From: JAIQFF01 sp963725615
GTDB taxonomy: Bacteria; Acidobacteriota; Terriglobia; Terriglobales; Acidobacteriaceae
Assembly (NCBI GenBank): GCA_963725615.1
Contig: CAVRZO010000020.1
Location: forward strand, 45,239 to 109,238
Reading direction: 5' to 3'
Length of the DNA: 64,000 nucleotides
Positions 26,966-36,856 of this stretch are shown piece after piece. The notes below the pieces were generated by a model. That model did not search any database. It worked only from the letters and a program-made list of their open reading frames with translations, and had not been told where the DNA came from. Both the position numbers and the translations under genes were made by a program. Position 1 is the first letter of the stretch, and each line of letters starts with the position of its first letter.

Positions 26966-28412
26966 CTACTTGAGGTTCATCACCAGCAGCTTGGGTTCGG
27001 TCATTTCTTCGATGGCGTAGCGCAATCCTTCACGGCCCAATCCTGAATCCTTGACCCCGCCATAAGGCATGTGATCGATGCGGAACGCCGGCACGTCGCC
27101 GGCGATCAGCCCGCCCACTTCCAGCTCTTCGTAGGCATTGAAGATCAGCTTGGCGTCGCGGGTGAAAAGTCCCGCTTGCAATCCGTAGGGCGAATTGTTG
27201 ATTTGCTTCAGGGCCTGGTTGAAATCGTCGTAGGGTTCGACCGTGACTACCGGCGCAAATATTTCCTGACAGTTCACTTTCATTTCCGGACGCGTGCCGG
27301 TAAGAACGGTGGGCTCGAGCACCGGCCCGCGGCGTTGTCCGCCGCACAGAAGCCGGGCGCCGCCGCGTACCGCTTCCTGGATCCAGTCGCTGGCGCGCAC
27401 TGCGTCGCTTTCGCGGATCAGCGGGCCCAGGTCGGTGGAGTCGTCGAGCGGATCTCCGGTCTTTAATTTCTGTTACCCCTTCAAGCAACAAGTCGGTGAA
27501 CTTGGCAAAGGCAGAGCGCTCTACCAGGATGCGTTGCACCGAAATGCAGGTCTGGCCGGCATAGGAGAAGCCTCCCACCACACAACGGTCAGCGGCGTAA
27601 GCCAAGTCGGCGTCGCTGTGCACGATCACGCCAGCATTGCCCCCCAGCTCGAGGACAACTTTCTTTTTCCCGCAATTTTTCTTGATCTGCCAGCCCACGG
27701 CGGCGCTGCCGGTGAAACTGATCAGCTTGATCCGTTCATCCGTTACCAGCAGTCCGGCGTCTTCGTTCGAGAGCGGCAGCACGTTCAGACCGCCGTCCGG
27801 CCAGCCCGCCTGCTGAACCGCCTCTGCCAGCAGCAGAGCAGTCAGTGGAGTTTGAGGCGCGGGTTTGAGCACGAGAGGACACCCAGCGGCGATCGCAGGT
27901 GCAACCTTATGAGCCACCAGATTCAACGGGAAATTGAATGGAGTGATCCCGGCAATCGGTCCCAGCGGGAAGCGGCGCACAATGCCCCAGCGTCCGGCAG
28001 TAAATTCCTGCCAGTCGAGAGGCAGGTACTCGCCGTAAATCCGAGTGCTCTCCTCGGCGGCAACATTAAAGGTGAAGATGGCGCGCTCGACTTCAGTCCG
28101 TGCAGCCTTGATCGGCTTTCCCGCTTCTTGCGCCATGGTGCGGGCAAATTCCTGTTTGCGCTCCGTGATGTTCTCAGAAACCCGGCGCAGCACGCGTTGG
28201 CGCTCGAAAGCCGGGAGCCGCCGGGTGGTACCGAAAGCTTTGACTGCGGCCGCAATCGCGGCCTCGGCATGTTCCCGCCGGCCCTGAAATACGGATGCGA
28301 TTACAGCGCCGTCATACGGAGCGCGTACCTCGACCGGGTCGCCTTCTTCGATCCACTTGCCATCGACAAAGAAACCTTGGGTGCTGACCGGAGTCGCAGT
28401 CATCTGGGCCAT
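26966..28412 (-). CDS. Aldehyde dehydrogenase, frameshifted
   Basis: An NAD(P)-dependent aldehyde dehydrogenase of about 480 residues. FTGSAAVGWQI, KVVLELGGN (general-base Glu) and GQTCISVQRI (catalytic Cys) lie in the N-terminal frame; QEIFAPVVTVEPYDDF and PYGGVKDSGLGREG lie in the C-terminal frame. The shift is near 27460, where EIKDRRSAR in one frame becomes KTGDPLDDSTDLGP in the other, fitting one extra base. It is transcribed toward the act operon and divergently from the amidase. The substrate is unknown; the family includes succinate-semialdehyde, lactaldehyde and methylmalonate-semialdehyde enzymes. Confidence 0.88.
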
Positions 28413-28777
28413 GGCGTTATCTTAGACCTCCACGGGAAGTGGAAGGGCAATTATAGGCCTTCTGGGAAGAGGTCAATCGTCGTGCTGGTTTGCCGATAGA
28501 GGGTCAGTTTGAAATTTCACCCGCTGTCATCCTGAGGAAGCGGAGTCCTTCGCTGCGCGAAGGGCTCCCGACGAAGGACCCGTGCATTTCCCGCCGACAA
28601 CAGCGCCAAACCTGCCAGACTGGTGCCTTTCTTTTGAGTTCGTAAGATGGATGCTGTGTGATGCAGAGCGCGGAATGCACAGGTCCCTCGCTTGCTTTCG
28701 TCCCGCTGCGCGGGACGAAAGACTGCTCGTGGTGGCGCATTGGACGATAATGGCTTTCCAGCGAAAGGTGAACCAGT
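28413..28777. repeat. Divergent intergenic region with repeat F copy 1 (28525-28732)
   Basis: This 365-base gap between aldehyde dehydrogenase and amidase must carry both promoters. It contains an element starting tgtcatcctgag, with nested hairpins cttcgctgcgcgaag and tcgtcccgctgcgcgggacga and a paired gtgcattt/aatgcac. The same plan (tgtcatcc...gag) is found at 46582-46744. Confidence 0.75.
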
Positions 28778-30156
28778 TTGCTGCCATTGATTCTTGAGAC
28801 CAGCGGATTGCTGCGTCGGGGATCGGTCTCGCCGGTCGAACTGACGACCGACTGCCTGGCCCGCATTGAAAAGCTGAATCCGAACCTTAATGCGTTCATC
28901 ACGGTGACGGCAGACGCCGCGCTGGCGGCGGCTCGGCAGGCCGAAGCTGAGATCCGGCGCGGCGACTGGCGCGGACCTCTGCACGGCATCCCGCTCGCCC
29001 TGAAAGATTTGATCGACACTGCCGGCGTTTCGACTACCGCTGCCAGCCTGCTATTCAAAGATCGGGTTCCCACCGAAGACGCTGAAGTCGTTCGCCGCCT
29101 GAAGGCTGCCGGCGCCGTGCTGTTGGGGAAACAGAATTTACACGAGTTCGCTTATGGCGGCAGTTCGATGGTCAGCGCCTTTGGCGAGGTGCGGAACGCG
29201 TGGAACCGGGAGCACATTGCCGGCGGATCTTCGGGAGGTTCGGCCACCGCGGTCGCCGCCGGCCTAGGTTACGGCGCGATCGGCACTGATACCGCCGGCT
29301 CGATCCGAGAGCCGAGTGCGCTGTGCGGCGTGGTCGGTCTGAAACCAACCTATGGACGGGTCAGCGCCCGGGGCGTGATTCCGCTTTCAATCTCGCTCGA
29401 CCACGTGGGGCCGATCGGGCGCACCGTGGCAGATGTGGCAGCGATCCTCGCAGCCGTTGCCGGGTACGATCCTGCGGACAACGCTAGCGTGGACGCTCCG
29501 GTGGAAGACTATGTGACGGCACTTGGCAGAAAGTTTGAGCCGCTCCGAGTTGGCCTGCCAAAGAAATTCTTTTTTGAAGATCTGGACGCGGAAGTGGCCT
29601 CCGCGATCGGTCACGCGGTTTCAGGTCTGGTCGCGCTGGGCGCTGAAATCCGCGATATTGAATTACCGGTGCCGACTGACCGTACGCTGCAAAGTGCCGA
29701 GGCTTATGCTTTTCATGCGGAGTTCGTCGCTCGCAATCCTGAACTCTACCAGCCGGAAACGCTGCGCCGAATTCGTTCTGGCCAGAATGTCAGCCCCGAG
29801 GCCGTGCTCGAGGCCCGGCGCGAACTGGAACGGGCACGTCGCGAGATCGTGTCCGTCTTTGCGAGTGTGGATGTGCTGGTCACGCCCACGACTCCCGTTG
29901 CGGCGCCCGCGATTGCGGAGCTGAAACAGAATCCCGAGCTTCTGCGCCCGCGGGAACTCTTCTGCTGCGGAACACTCGCCCGGTCAACGTTTGGGGGCTG
30001 CCGGCGATTTCCGTCCCCTGCGGATTCTCAGAAGCTGGCTTGCCTATCGGCCTGCAGATCATCGGGCCGCCCTGGGGAGAAACGGCAGTCCTGCGGGTGG
30101 CCCACGCATACGAACAGGCCACCGCATGGCATAAGCGCCAACCCCTTTCATCCTGA
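28778..30156 (+). CDS. Amidase-signature family enzyme, frameshifted near the 3' end
   Basis: An amidase-signature hydrolase related to GatA. The catalytic set is visible: Lys in PLALKDLIDT, cis-Ser in AGGSSGGSATAV, and the nucleophile Ser in GTDTAGSIREP. The TTG start at 28778 is preceded by gaaaggtg at good spacing. Near 29957-29963 the frame shifts; the other frame continues RNTRPVNVWGLPAISVPCGF and ends at 30156. Without the shift the product would carry an unrelated tail to 30247. GatB and GatC are not nearby, so it may act on a small amide rather than Gln-tRNA. Confidence 0.85.
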
Positions 30157-30243
30157 GCGGAATCCAAGCCCCGGGAAGCTCTTCGGACTTTCGATTGCGC
30201 GTTTTTACAAACCAGTTCGTGGTTTCAAGTTCTCTGTTCCCAG

Positions 30244-31911
30244 TTAGTTCCCGGCCAGCGCCTTGTCCATGAATCCGGCTTCGTCGCTCTTCAATTTTTT
30301 CAAGCCGTCGGCGGGCAGATATACCATGTGTCCAGCGCTGTAAGTAGCGAACGAAATGTTCTTGCGATACTGCGGGCCCAGGTTCAAGTGATCGATGGTG
30401 TAGTCCGCGGCGTAAAACGGAGTGGCCAGGTCGTAGAGGCCCTCCATCACCAGAACTTTCAAGTAGGGATTCTTCACAATCGCCTGACGCAGTGCGGTGG
30501 CTGTATCGGGGAAGCCGCCGATGCCGGAACCCCAGTTCCAGGAGTTCTCGAAGAAGTTTTGATCGGCGGGAAACACCTGGTACGGCATGTCTGTTTTGTA
30601 GCCCAGTTCAGTCCGTACGTAATTGTTGAAGACTGAAGTGAAGGGCGGCAGCACCGCTGATTCGCTGGGATCGTAGAACGGCGTGTCCAACACTCCGTTC
30701 GGATCAGGCCCGGTGAAGCGGCCATCCAGCCGGCCGACGCGCAATTTTTGATCGAGCAACAGATAGTGGGTAAACTTCGGCACGTCAATGCGCAAGTTGG
30801 CCTGATCCAGAACTTCCTTGCTCAAGCCCGTGTACCGCGCCATTTGATCGATAACTTTTTGCCGCTCATCGGCGGTGATGGTGTCCCCCTTGGCCAGCGC
30901 CTGGGTGTATTCCGTCGCCGCCCACTGCACGGACTCCCGCCGTGCCTTGTCCATGTCCTGCATCAGGTCCGGCGGCAATTTCTTGTGATAGCCCGCGATC
31001 ATGGTGAAGCTGGGGATCAGCAGGATATAGGGTTGGTCGTTGCTCTTGGTGTCCTCAAGCGTCTGGAAGCTGAGTGCGGTCGAAAGCAGGGTGATGCCGT
31101 TGAACGAAATGCCCTGGTCGGCCAGATTGCCGGCAATCCCGGCGGCGCGCGTGGTTCCGTAACTTTCGCCAAAGAGGAAAAGCGGCGAACTCCAGCGCTC
31201 GTAGCGCGTGAGATACAGCCGTATGAATTCGCTGAAGGCGTCGATGTCGCCTTTGACTCCGAGAAATTTCTTCGACAACTCCGCGTTGGCGGCGCGGCTG
31301 AAGCCGGTTGAGATCGCGTCCACCAGCACGACGTCGCTTTTGTCGAGCAGGGTGCTGGGGTTGTCCGCGATGCGGTAGGGCGACGGCGGCAGCAGGCCAT
31401 CGGGCAGCAGCGCGACCCGCCTCGGACCCAGCGCGCCCATGTGGAGCCAGACGGTCGCCGACCCCGGGCCGCCGTTAAATGCGAAAGTCAGCGGGCGCTT
31501 CTCCGCATCCTGGCCGTCAAGCGTGTAGGCCACGAAAAACATCTCGGCTTCGATCTTGCCGTCGCCGCGCTTGATGGGAAGCCGTCCCGTGGTGGCGGTG
31601 TACTTCAGCGGCTTGCCATCCACGGTGATCTGGCGATGCGTCACCACCGGCGGGACTTCGGAGACGTCAAATTCTTCCTTGTCTTTGTCAGTCCCCGGTT
31701 TGGGGGCGGTTGCCTTCTGCTCTTCCGCGGGAGTGCCGGGTTCCGTGGCCTTCTCGGCGGATTGGTTCAGCTTCTTCTCCTGATTCTTGGCCGCAGTCTC
31801 GCTGTTTTTGGTCTTCTTCTCTTTCGGGGCGTCGTTCGAGGAACTCTGCTGCGCCACAGCTCCGGCGCCCAGCGCACACAGCAACGCAACAGTCACAATG
31901 AGGAAACGCAT
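30244..31911 (-). CDS. Secreted S10-family serine carboxypeptidase-like peptidase
   Basis: A 555-residue exported protein with a signal peptide (cut after about AGAVAQ), a charged Lys/Glu/Pro-rich linker to residue 80, and an alpha/beta-hydrolase domain. The oxyanion box FNGGPGSA is at residues 145-152, the nucleophile Ser in FGESYG near residue 250, Asp in LYDLATP, and His in SAGHMVYL. This is the S10 carboxypeptidase plan, common as periplasmic peptidases in Acidobacteriota. It is convergent with the amidase. Confidence 0.88.
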   Translation of the reverse strand: MRFLIVTVALLCALGAGAVAQQSSSNDAPKEKKTKNSETAAKNQEKKLNQSAEKATEPGTPAEEQKATAPKPGTDKDKEEFDVSEVPPVVTHRQITVDGKPLKYTATTGRLPIKRGDGKIEAEMFFVAYTLDGQDAEKRPLTFAFNGGPGSATVWLHMGALGPRRVALLPDGLLPPSPYRIADNPSTLLDKSDVVLVDAISTGFSRAANAELSKKFLGVKGDIDAFSEFIRLYLTRYERWSSPLFLFGESYGTTRAAGIAGNLADQGISFNGITLLSTALSFQTLEDTKSNDQPYILLIPSFTMIAGYHKKLPPDLMQDMDKARRESVQWAATEYTQALAKGDTITADERQKVIDQMARYTGLSKEVLDQANLRIDVPKFTHYLLLDQKLRVGRLDGRFTGPDPNGVLDTPFYDPSESAVLPPFTSVFNNYVRTELGYKTDMPYQVFPADQNFFENSWNWGSGIGGFPDTATALRQAIVKNPYLKVLVMEGLYDLATPFYAADYTIDHLNLGPQYRKNISFATYSAGHMVYLPADGLKKLKSDEAGFMDKALAGN

Positions 31912-32061
31912 GTATCGGCTCTCCTGAAAATGTTTTGAGTATCAAATTTTCCTGAACTAGCGCAGCGCGAAATTATACGCGGAGGGCGGGCGGCAAACAG
32001 GAGCACATTTGTTGCGGTGACCGCATTACACACGGCGGAATAACGTTGCTAAGATGTTGCA

Positions 32062-32940
32062 GTGCCGCTGAAAACCCTCCGGGAAACCCAAAGCAAGATT
32101 CTCTACGCCGATTCTCTTACCCCGCTGCCGTGGCTGGTTCACGGCTTCAGTACCCGGCCGGGCGGGTTTTCCCGGGCTTACGGCAAGCGGAGCCGGAATC
32201 TGGGTTTTACCCGCGAGGATCAACAGCGGGCGGTGAAACAGAACCGGGCCGCGTTTCTCCGGCAACTCGGAGTGGTCTACAAGGGGCGCGAGTGGCCGCT
32301 CGTCACCCTGCGCCAGATTCATTCCGACCTTATTCATTGCGTTTCTGAAGTCCCCGAGTCCGGCCTCACAGGCGACGGCCTGATCGCTCAGACCCCAGGT
32401 CTCCTGCTGGCCATTCTGACCGCGGACTGCCTGCCGGTCATCCTCGTAGACGCAAAGCGCCGCGCGGTGGGAGTCTTCCATGCGGGCTGGCGCGGGACGG
32501 TGAAGCGTATTGTGGAAAAAGGCGTCGGCGAGATGCGGCGCTGGTTCGGTACTCGCCCCCGCGATCTCAGGGCGGCCATTGGCCCCGGCGTTCATAGCTG
32601 TTGCTACTCCGTTGGCCCTGAGGTGCGTACTCAGTTTGAGTCCCAGTTCGAGTACGGCAGCAAAGTGTTTCGCGAAGTCGAGGAATCGGATCCGGTCCGC
32701 GAAAAGTATCCGCTGCTGTTTCTGACGGCTCGGGCTCCCGGCCACAGCGAGTTGCCGAAGAAGATTTTCCTCGATCTGGTGGAGGCAAATCGCCGCCAGT
32801 TACTGGCCGCGGGAGTAGCGGCCAAAAACATCAGCGCATCGCCCCTGTGTACCTCATGCCGGACCGATCTGCTGTTCTCCCATCGCGCGGAAAAGGGAGT
32901 GACGGGCCGCATGATGGCGGTGGCAGGAATTCGCCCGTGA
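32062..32940 (+). CDS. pgeF: PgeF/YfiH-type laccase-domain protein
   Basis: A 292-residue protein of the YfiH/PgeF family. Metal and active-site residues are visible in LRQIHSD, LTADCLPV, FHAGWRG and SCCYSVG. Characterised members act as purine nucleoside phosphorylases or deaminases, and in Escherichia coli as a peptidoglycan-editing factor. The start is GTG 32062. It is divergent from the S10 peptidase; the 150-base gap between them shows no repeat. Confidence 0.87.
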   Translation: MPLKTLRETQSKILYADSLTPLPWLVHGFSTRPGGFSRAYGKRSRNLGFTREDQQRAVKQNRAAFLRQLGVVYKGREWPLVTLRQIHSDLIHCVSEVPESGLTGDGLIAQTPGLLLAILTADCLPVILVDAKRRAVGVFHAGWRGTVKRIVEKGVGEMRRWFGTRPRDLRAAIGPGVHSCCYSVGPEVRTQFESQFEYGSKVFREVEESDPVREKYPLLFLTARAPGHSELPKKIFLDLVEANRRQLLAAGVAAKNISASPLCTSCRTDLLFSHRAEKGVTGRMMAVAGIRP

Positions 32941-33013
32941 GATGGAGATCAAGTGATTGATGGCGGGAAGGGTCTTCCTTTGCGAACTTTGCGGTGTTGC
33001 CTTACTCCACCGA

Positions 33014-33113
33014 TTGTCATTCCGAAGCCGGGTGTTTCGGCGAGGAATCTGCTTTTTGCCAGCAGCGAAACAGCAGATTCCTCGCGCGATAATGCCGCGC
33101 TTCGGAATGACAA
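33014..33113. repeat. Inverted repeat, family F-like copy 3
   Basis: A perfect 15-base arm pair, ttgtcattccgaagc and gcttcggaatgacaa, encloses a second pair, cgaggaatctgctt / cagcagattcctcg. It lies upstream of the serine hydrolase; the frame of that gene stays open through it. Confidence 0.88.
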
Positions 33114-33117
33114 GTCT

Positions 33118-34263
33118 TTGCTGATTTTCAAATTACACCGCTACACAAAGTGCGCAAAGATCGGGCTCGTGCTGGCTGCATCCTGTCTCCTTGCCCTCCC
33201 GGTTTGTGTGGCTGCAAATCCAGTGCATCAAGAACAAATTGACCGCATTTTTAGTGAGCTCAAGTCGGACGGCGCGCCCGGTGCGGCTGTCCTCGTCATC
33301 AAGAACGGAGAAGTCGTGTTCGCGCATGGCTACGGCGTGGCCGACCTCCATACCCGCCGCAAAATAGACGAACGCACAGATTTCCGGCTGGCGTCTTGTA
33401 CCAAGCAATTCACAGCCATGGCCGTCATGCTGCTGGTGCACGATGGCAAGTTGCACTACGAAGACCGGCTCACGGATATCTTTCCCGACTTTCCGGAGTA
33501 CGGGAAATCCATCAGCATTCGCAATCTGCTGAACCACACCTCCGGCCTGCTGGACTACGAAGACCTGATGGCGCCGCCTGGTACGCCGCTTGGAGAGATC
33601 CCCCAGATTAAAGATGCCGGCGTGCTGGAGCTGTTGAAGCAGCAGAAGACGACGAAATTTCCTCCCGGAACAAAGTGGGACTACAGCAACTCCGGCTATG
33701 CAGTGCTGGCTATGGTGGTGGAAAAAGTTTCCGGTCAGCCTTTCGGGAATTTTCTTCACGCCCGGATTTTTGCCCCTCTTGACATGAAGCAGACCGTGGC
33801 CTACGAAAACGGTAAGAACGCAGTCATCAACCGCGCCTACGGACACACCCGCGAAGGGGGAGTCTGGCACGGGCAGGATCAGAGCCCGACTTCGGCGGTA
33901 TTGGGTGATGGTGGCGTCTATTCCTCGCTCGACGATCTGGCCAAGTGGGACCGCGCGCTCACGCATCACACACTCTTGAGCGAGGCCGAGACAAAGCCGG
34001 CGATTACTTCCGTCAAGGTGGCGGACGGCAGCGTGCAGGAACCTGACGGCACTCCGGCGGCGTACGGTTTTGGCTGGTTTCTGAATCCATACCGGGATCA
34101 TCCGCGCATGTGGCACTATGGCGAGACGGTGGGCTTCCGCACTACCATCCAGCGTTTCGTCGAGGATAAGCTCACCATCATTGTGCTCTGCAACCGGGAC
34201 GATGTGGTGCCGGCTAATCTGGCCCTTCGAGTTGCCGATCTTTTCCTCAGTCAGCGTCGTTGA
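33118..34263 (+). CDS. Secreted beta-lactamase-related serine hydrolase
   Basis: A class C beta-lactamase-fold hydrolase of about 380 residues with a signal peptide (GLVLAASCLLALPVCVAANP). The Ser-Lys pair is in LASCTKQF, the Tyr box in YSNSGYAV, and a His-Gly box in WHYGETVGF. The frame is open from 32953, but the first 50 residues translate repeat F copy 3, so I start at TTG 33118; a GTG or ATG option between the repeat and the signal is not present. Such enzymes are often esterases or D-amino peptidases rather than true beta-lactamases. Confidence 0.82.
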   Translation: MLIFKLHRYTKCAKIGLVLAASCLLALPVCVAANPVHQEQIDRIFSELKSDGAPGAAVLVIKNGEVVFAHGYGVADLHTRRKIDERTDFRLASCTKQFTAMAVMLLVHDGKLHYEDRLTDIFPDFPEYGKSISIRNLLNHTSGLLDYEDLMAPPGTPLGEIPQIKDAGVLELLKQQKTTKFPPGTKWDYSNSGYAVLAMVVEKVSGQPFGNFLHARIFAPLDMKQTVAYENGKNAVINRAYGHTREGGVWHGQDQSPTSAVLGDGGVYSSLDDLAKWDRALTHHTLLSEAETKPAITSVKVADGSVQEPDGTPAAYGFGWFLNPYRDHPRMWHYGETVGFRTTIQRFVEDKLTIIVLCNRDDVVPANLALRVADLFLSQRR

Positions 34264-34307
34264 CGATGAAGTAAGATTCCAAGTCTCCACCTATCCTGAG
34301 GTCAGAG

Positions 34308-35927
34308 ATGCTCATGTCTGAAGTAGTCGAAAAACCCGCCTCCGAAAGCTCGAACTCCGCGCCCAGCGACGCGCCTTCCGTCGACGTCTATGCCGTATAC
34401 GGCGTCGAGCCTGAGATCCAGGCCTATGCCATGGCCAAGTATTCGCGCTCCGCGCTCTCGATGAAAGAGTCGCTGCGCGAAATCAGCCAGCAGAAGGCGG
34501 AGAAATTTCTCAACACTTTCTATTTCCAGTACGGTCACCGCTCCATCGCCGATCTGGCGCACATTGCGCTGGCCATCGAGCGGTTGTCCATTTTGGCTGC
34601 CATCGCCGTCGCGGACGAGCAGCGCTGGGACGGTCAGGAACGTTCCACCCGTTATCAGGACTTCAAAAAGAGCGGTTACTACGCGCCCGATTTCGGCGAA
34701 GACCGTGTGGTGGCGGGCGACTCGCCCGCCCAAACGTCAGCCAAAGAGTTTTACCGACAGACGGTGGATTCGTTGTTCGCGGAGTACGAAACGCTTTCGG
34801 ACCGGATGTTTCTCTACCTGGCCAGCATCACGCCAAAACCCGACGAGATGAAGCAGGAAGCCTACGAGCGCACGTTGCGGGCACGGGCCTTCGACATCTC
34901 CAGGTATCTGCTGCCGCTGGCGGCCAACACTTCGCTGGGAGAGATCGTCAATGCGCGCACGCTCGAGAGCCAGGTGTCACACCTGCTTTCGCATACGCAC
35001 AAGGAAATCCGGCAATTGGGAGAGTTGCTGAAGCGCGCGGCGACCTCGCCGGCTTACAACGTGAACCAGGAATCGTTGCGAGAACTTGTGGAGCAGATCC
35101 GCGCTGCTTCGCCCGAACTGGGCGCTCGCGCCGAGCAGGAATTGCTGAAGGAAGTGCGTGTCGCGCCGACCCTGGTGAAGTACGCCGATCCCAATGAGTA
35201 CGAGATCGAGACCCGGCGTATGCTGCGGCAGGTTGCGTCCGAGTTGATGGGCGACTTGCCGATTGCGCCGGCCCCGACCGTTGATCTTCTGGAGGAAGAA
35301 CCGCTCGAGGTCGAGCTGGCGTCCACGTTAATCTACGAGCACAGCCACTATTCCTACCGGCAGATTCGCCAGGCGGTGCAGGCGGCGGGCGAACCAATTC
35401 GCCGCGAGATCATCGACCTGGGGCTGCGAAATCGCGGCCGCCATGACGAGATGCTGCGAGCCTTCTGCGCCGGGCAACAATTCCGCTTCGACATCCTGAT
35501 GGATATCGGAGGCTTCCGCGACATGCACCGCCACCGCCGCTGCATTCAGATTGGGCAGGAATTCACGACCAGACACGGATACGATGCGCCCGATGAGGTC
35601 GAATCCGCCGGAGTCCGGCAAAATTACGACGCGGTGATGCAGCGAACCGCGAGCGCGGTCGAGCAACTGGCTTCGACGGGCGGCGCCGAGGCGCGGGAAA
35701 ATTCGCAGTATGCGATTCCCCTCGGGTTCCGCAAGCGGACTTTATTCAAGATGGATTTTGCCGAAGTGGTTTACATCTCTGAGTTAAGAACCGGGCCTGC
35801 TGGCCATTTTTCTTATCGCAACGTGGCTTACGCAATGTATGAGGCGATGGCGAAGAAATACCCCGCGCTGGCCAAGTATTTGAGGGTGCATGATGTGAAG
35901 CAGCCCGTGGATTTGTTGAAGCGATGA
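34308..35927 (+). CDS. thyX: Two-domain FAD-dependent thymidylate synthase-like protein (ThyX)
   Basis: At 539 residues it is about twice the usual ThyX length and appears to hold two ThyX domains. The first has YGHRSIADLAHIALAIERLS and ERSTRYQDF but no RHR; the second has DMHRHRRCIQIGQE, where the last Ser of the signature RHRx7S is Glu. Both parts together could rebuild one active site, but the signature is not intact in either. ThyX makes dTMP using methylene-tetrahydrofolate and FADH2. A fragment of repeat B lies inside the gene (34708-34733), encoding VVAGDSPA. Confidence 0.82.
   Translation: MLMSEVVEKPASESSNSAPSDAPSVDVYAVYGVEPEIQAYAMAKYSRSALSMKESLREISQQKAEKFLNTFYFQYGHRSIADLAHIALAIERLSILAAIAVADEQRWDGQERSTRYQDFKKSGYYAPDFGEDRVVAGDSPAQTSAKEFYRQTVDSLFAEYETLSDRMFLYLASITPKPDEMKQEAYERTLRARAFDISRYLLPLAANTSLGEIVNARTLESQVSHLLSHTHKEIRQLGELLKRAATSPAYNVNQESLRELVEQIRAASPELGARAEQELLKEVRVAPTLVKYADPNEYEIETRRMLRQVASELMGDLPIAPAPTVDLLEEEPLEVELASTLIYEHSHYSYRQIRQAVQAAGEPIRREIIDLGLRNRGRHDEMLRAFCAGQQFRFDILMDIGGFRDMHRHRRCIQIGQEFTTRHGYDAPDEVESAGVRQNYDAVMQRTASAVEQLASTGGAEARENSQYAIPLGFRKRTLFKMDFAEVVYISELRTGPAGHFSYRNVAYAMYEAMAKKYPALAKYLRVHDVKQPVDLLKR
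34708..34733. repeat. Fragment of repeat B inside thyX
   Basis: The stretch gtggtggcgggcgactcgcccgcc inside thyX closely matches the arm gtggtcgcgggcgactcgcccgcg of repeat B at 7101 and 41905. It is a hairpin in its own right and is read in frame as VVAGDSPA. Confidence 0.75.
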
Positions 35928-35946
35928 TTCTGTAACTCTCAAATGC

Positions 35947-36684
35947 ATGCCCAAGAAGAAAGTGATCGCAGCAGCAACCATCCTGGTTGCGTTGGTATTT
36001 TTGATCGCCGCAGTATCTTTGGTGGCGGCAGCTTTCTCGAAGATCTACTACTTACGCCAGTACGCCGGGGGGAGCTTGGTGTGGCACCGTGATGAGGCAT
36101 ACTTGTTCCTGTTCGAGAGTCGCGTAGGATACCGAATCAAGTATGTCGAGTATCCCTGGGTGCTCTTGGGCGAGTACCTCAATGCTCCTCCCTTCCCCGA
36201 TGATCATCGGTTTTTGCTCACTGTGATCCGAGTAACTCCTTCTGCGGTTGAACGTCGCGTGGTGGAATTTGGCGATAGTGACGGGATTTTTCCCAGGAAC
36301 TTGACCCCGTTTGGTGAGCGGATCTATGCCAGGTGTCCCGGAGATATTCTCTGCAAGTGGACTGGAATTGATTTCGAGGCAGCAAGCGAAGAAGAACAAC
36401 GAGATCTTGATGGCGTTCATCGTCTCGATGCGGCCGTTGATGGCGAGCTAAACGGATGGTCAAAGCGTGGGGTTGGACCTGCGCCGCACGATCAGTTTGC
36501 CGTTGAGGTGGGTAGGCAGTTCACGCTTTCTGTAAAGAACGGAGCGACCAACAAACGGGAGCAGCCCAAGATTTCGATCGACGTGCTGCGTCCCGGCCAG
36601 CCTTCCGAAAGGATCTGGTATCACGACGGAACCCCCGGCTACGTCAGCCAGATGGAGTATGAGAGCAAATTTGGGAACCATTGA
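35947..36684 (+). CDS. Hypothetical single-pass membrane protein
   Basis: A 245-residue protein with a Lys-rich start, one membrane helix (IAAATILVALVFLIAAVSLV, residues 7-26) and an extracytoplasmic domain of about 210 residues. The domain has several aromatic-rich strands and a Cys pair in ARCPGDILCKW. No family is recognised. It follows thyX by 19 bases, close enough for shared transcription, though nothing suggests a shared role. Base composition is a little lower in GC than in its neighbours. Confidence 0.6.
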   Translation: MPKKKVIAAATILVALVFLIAAVSLVAAAFSKIYYLRQYAGGSLVWHRDEAYLFLFESRVGYRIKYVEYPWVLLGEYLNAPPFPDDHRFLLTVIRVTPSAVERRVVEFGDSDGIFPRNLTPFGERIYARCPGDILCKWTGIDFEAASEEEQRDLDGVHRLDAAVDGELNGWSKRGVGPAPHDQFAVEVGRQFTLSVKNGATNKREQPKISIDVLRPGQPSERIWYHDGTPGYVSQMEYESKFGNH

Positions 36685-36856
36685 TCTAACCCAAGCCTCT
36701 GGAGTGCCTGGGCAAACTCTCCTCCGATGTACTCCGCCGCTTGTCGGCTCCCAAGAAATGACTAGTTCCTCTTGAACTAAAGTCACCTAGCCAATCCCGC
36801 GATACGCCTTGATGATAGTTACTTCGGGCCGTGCGCCCGGATCCCAAAGACCAATT

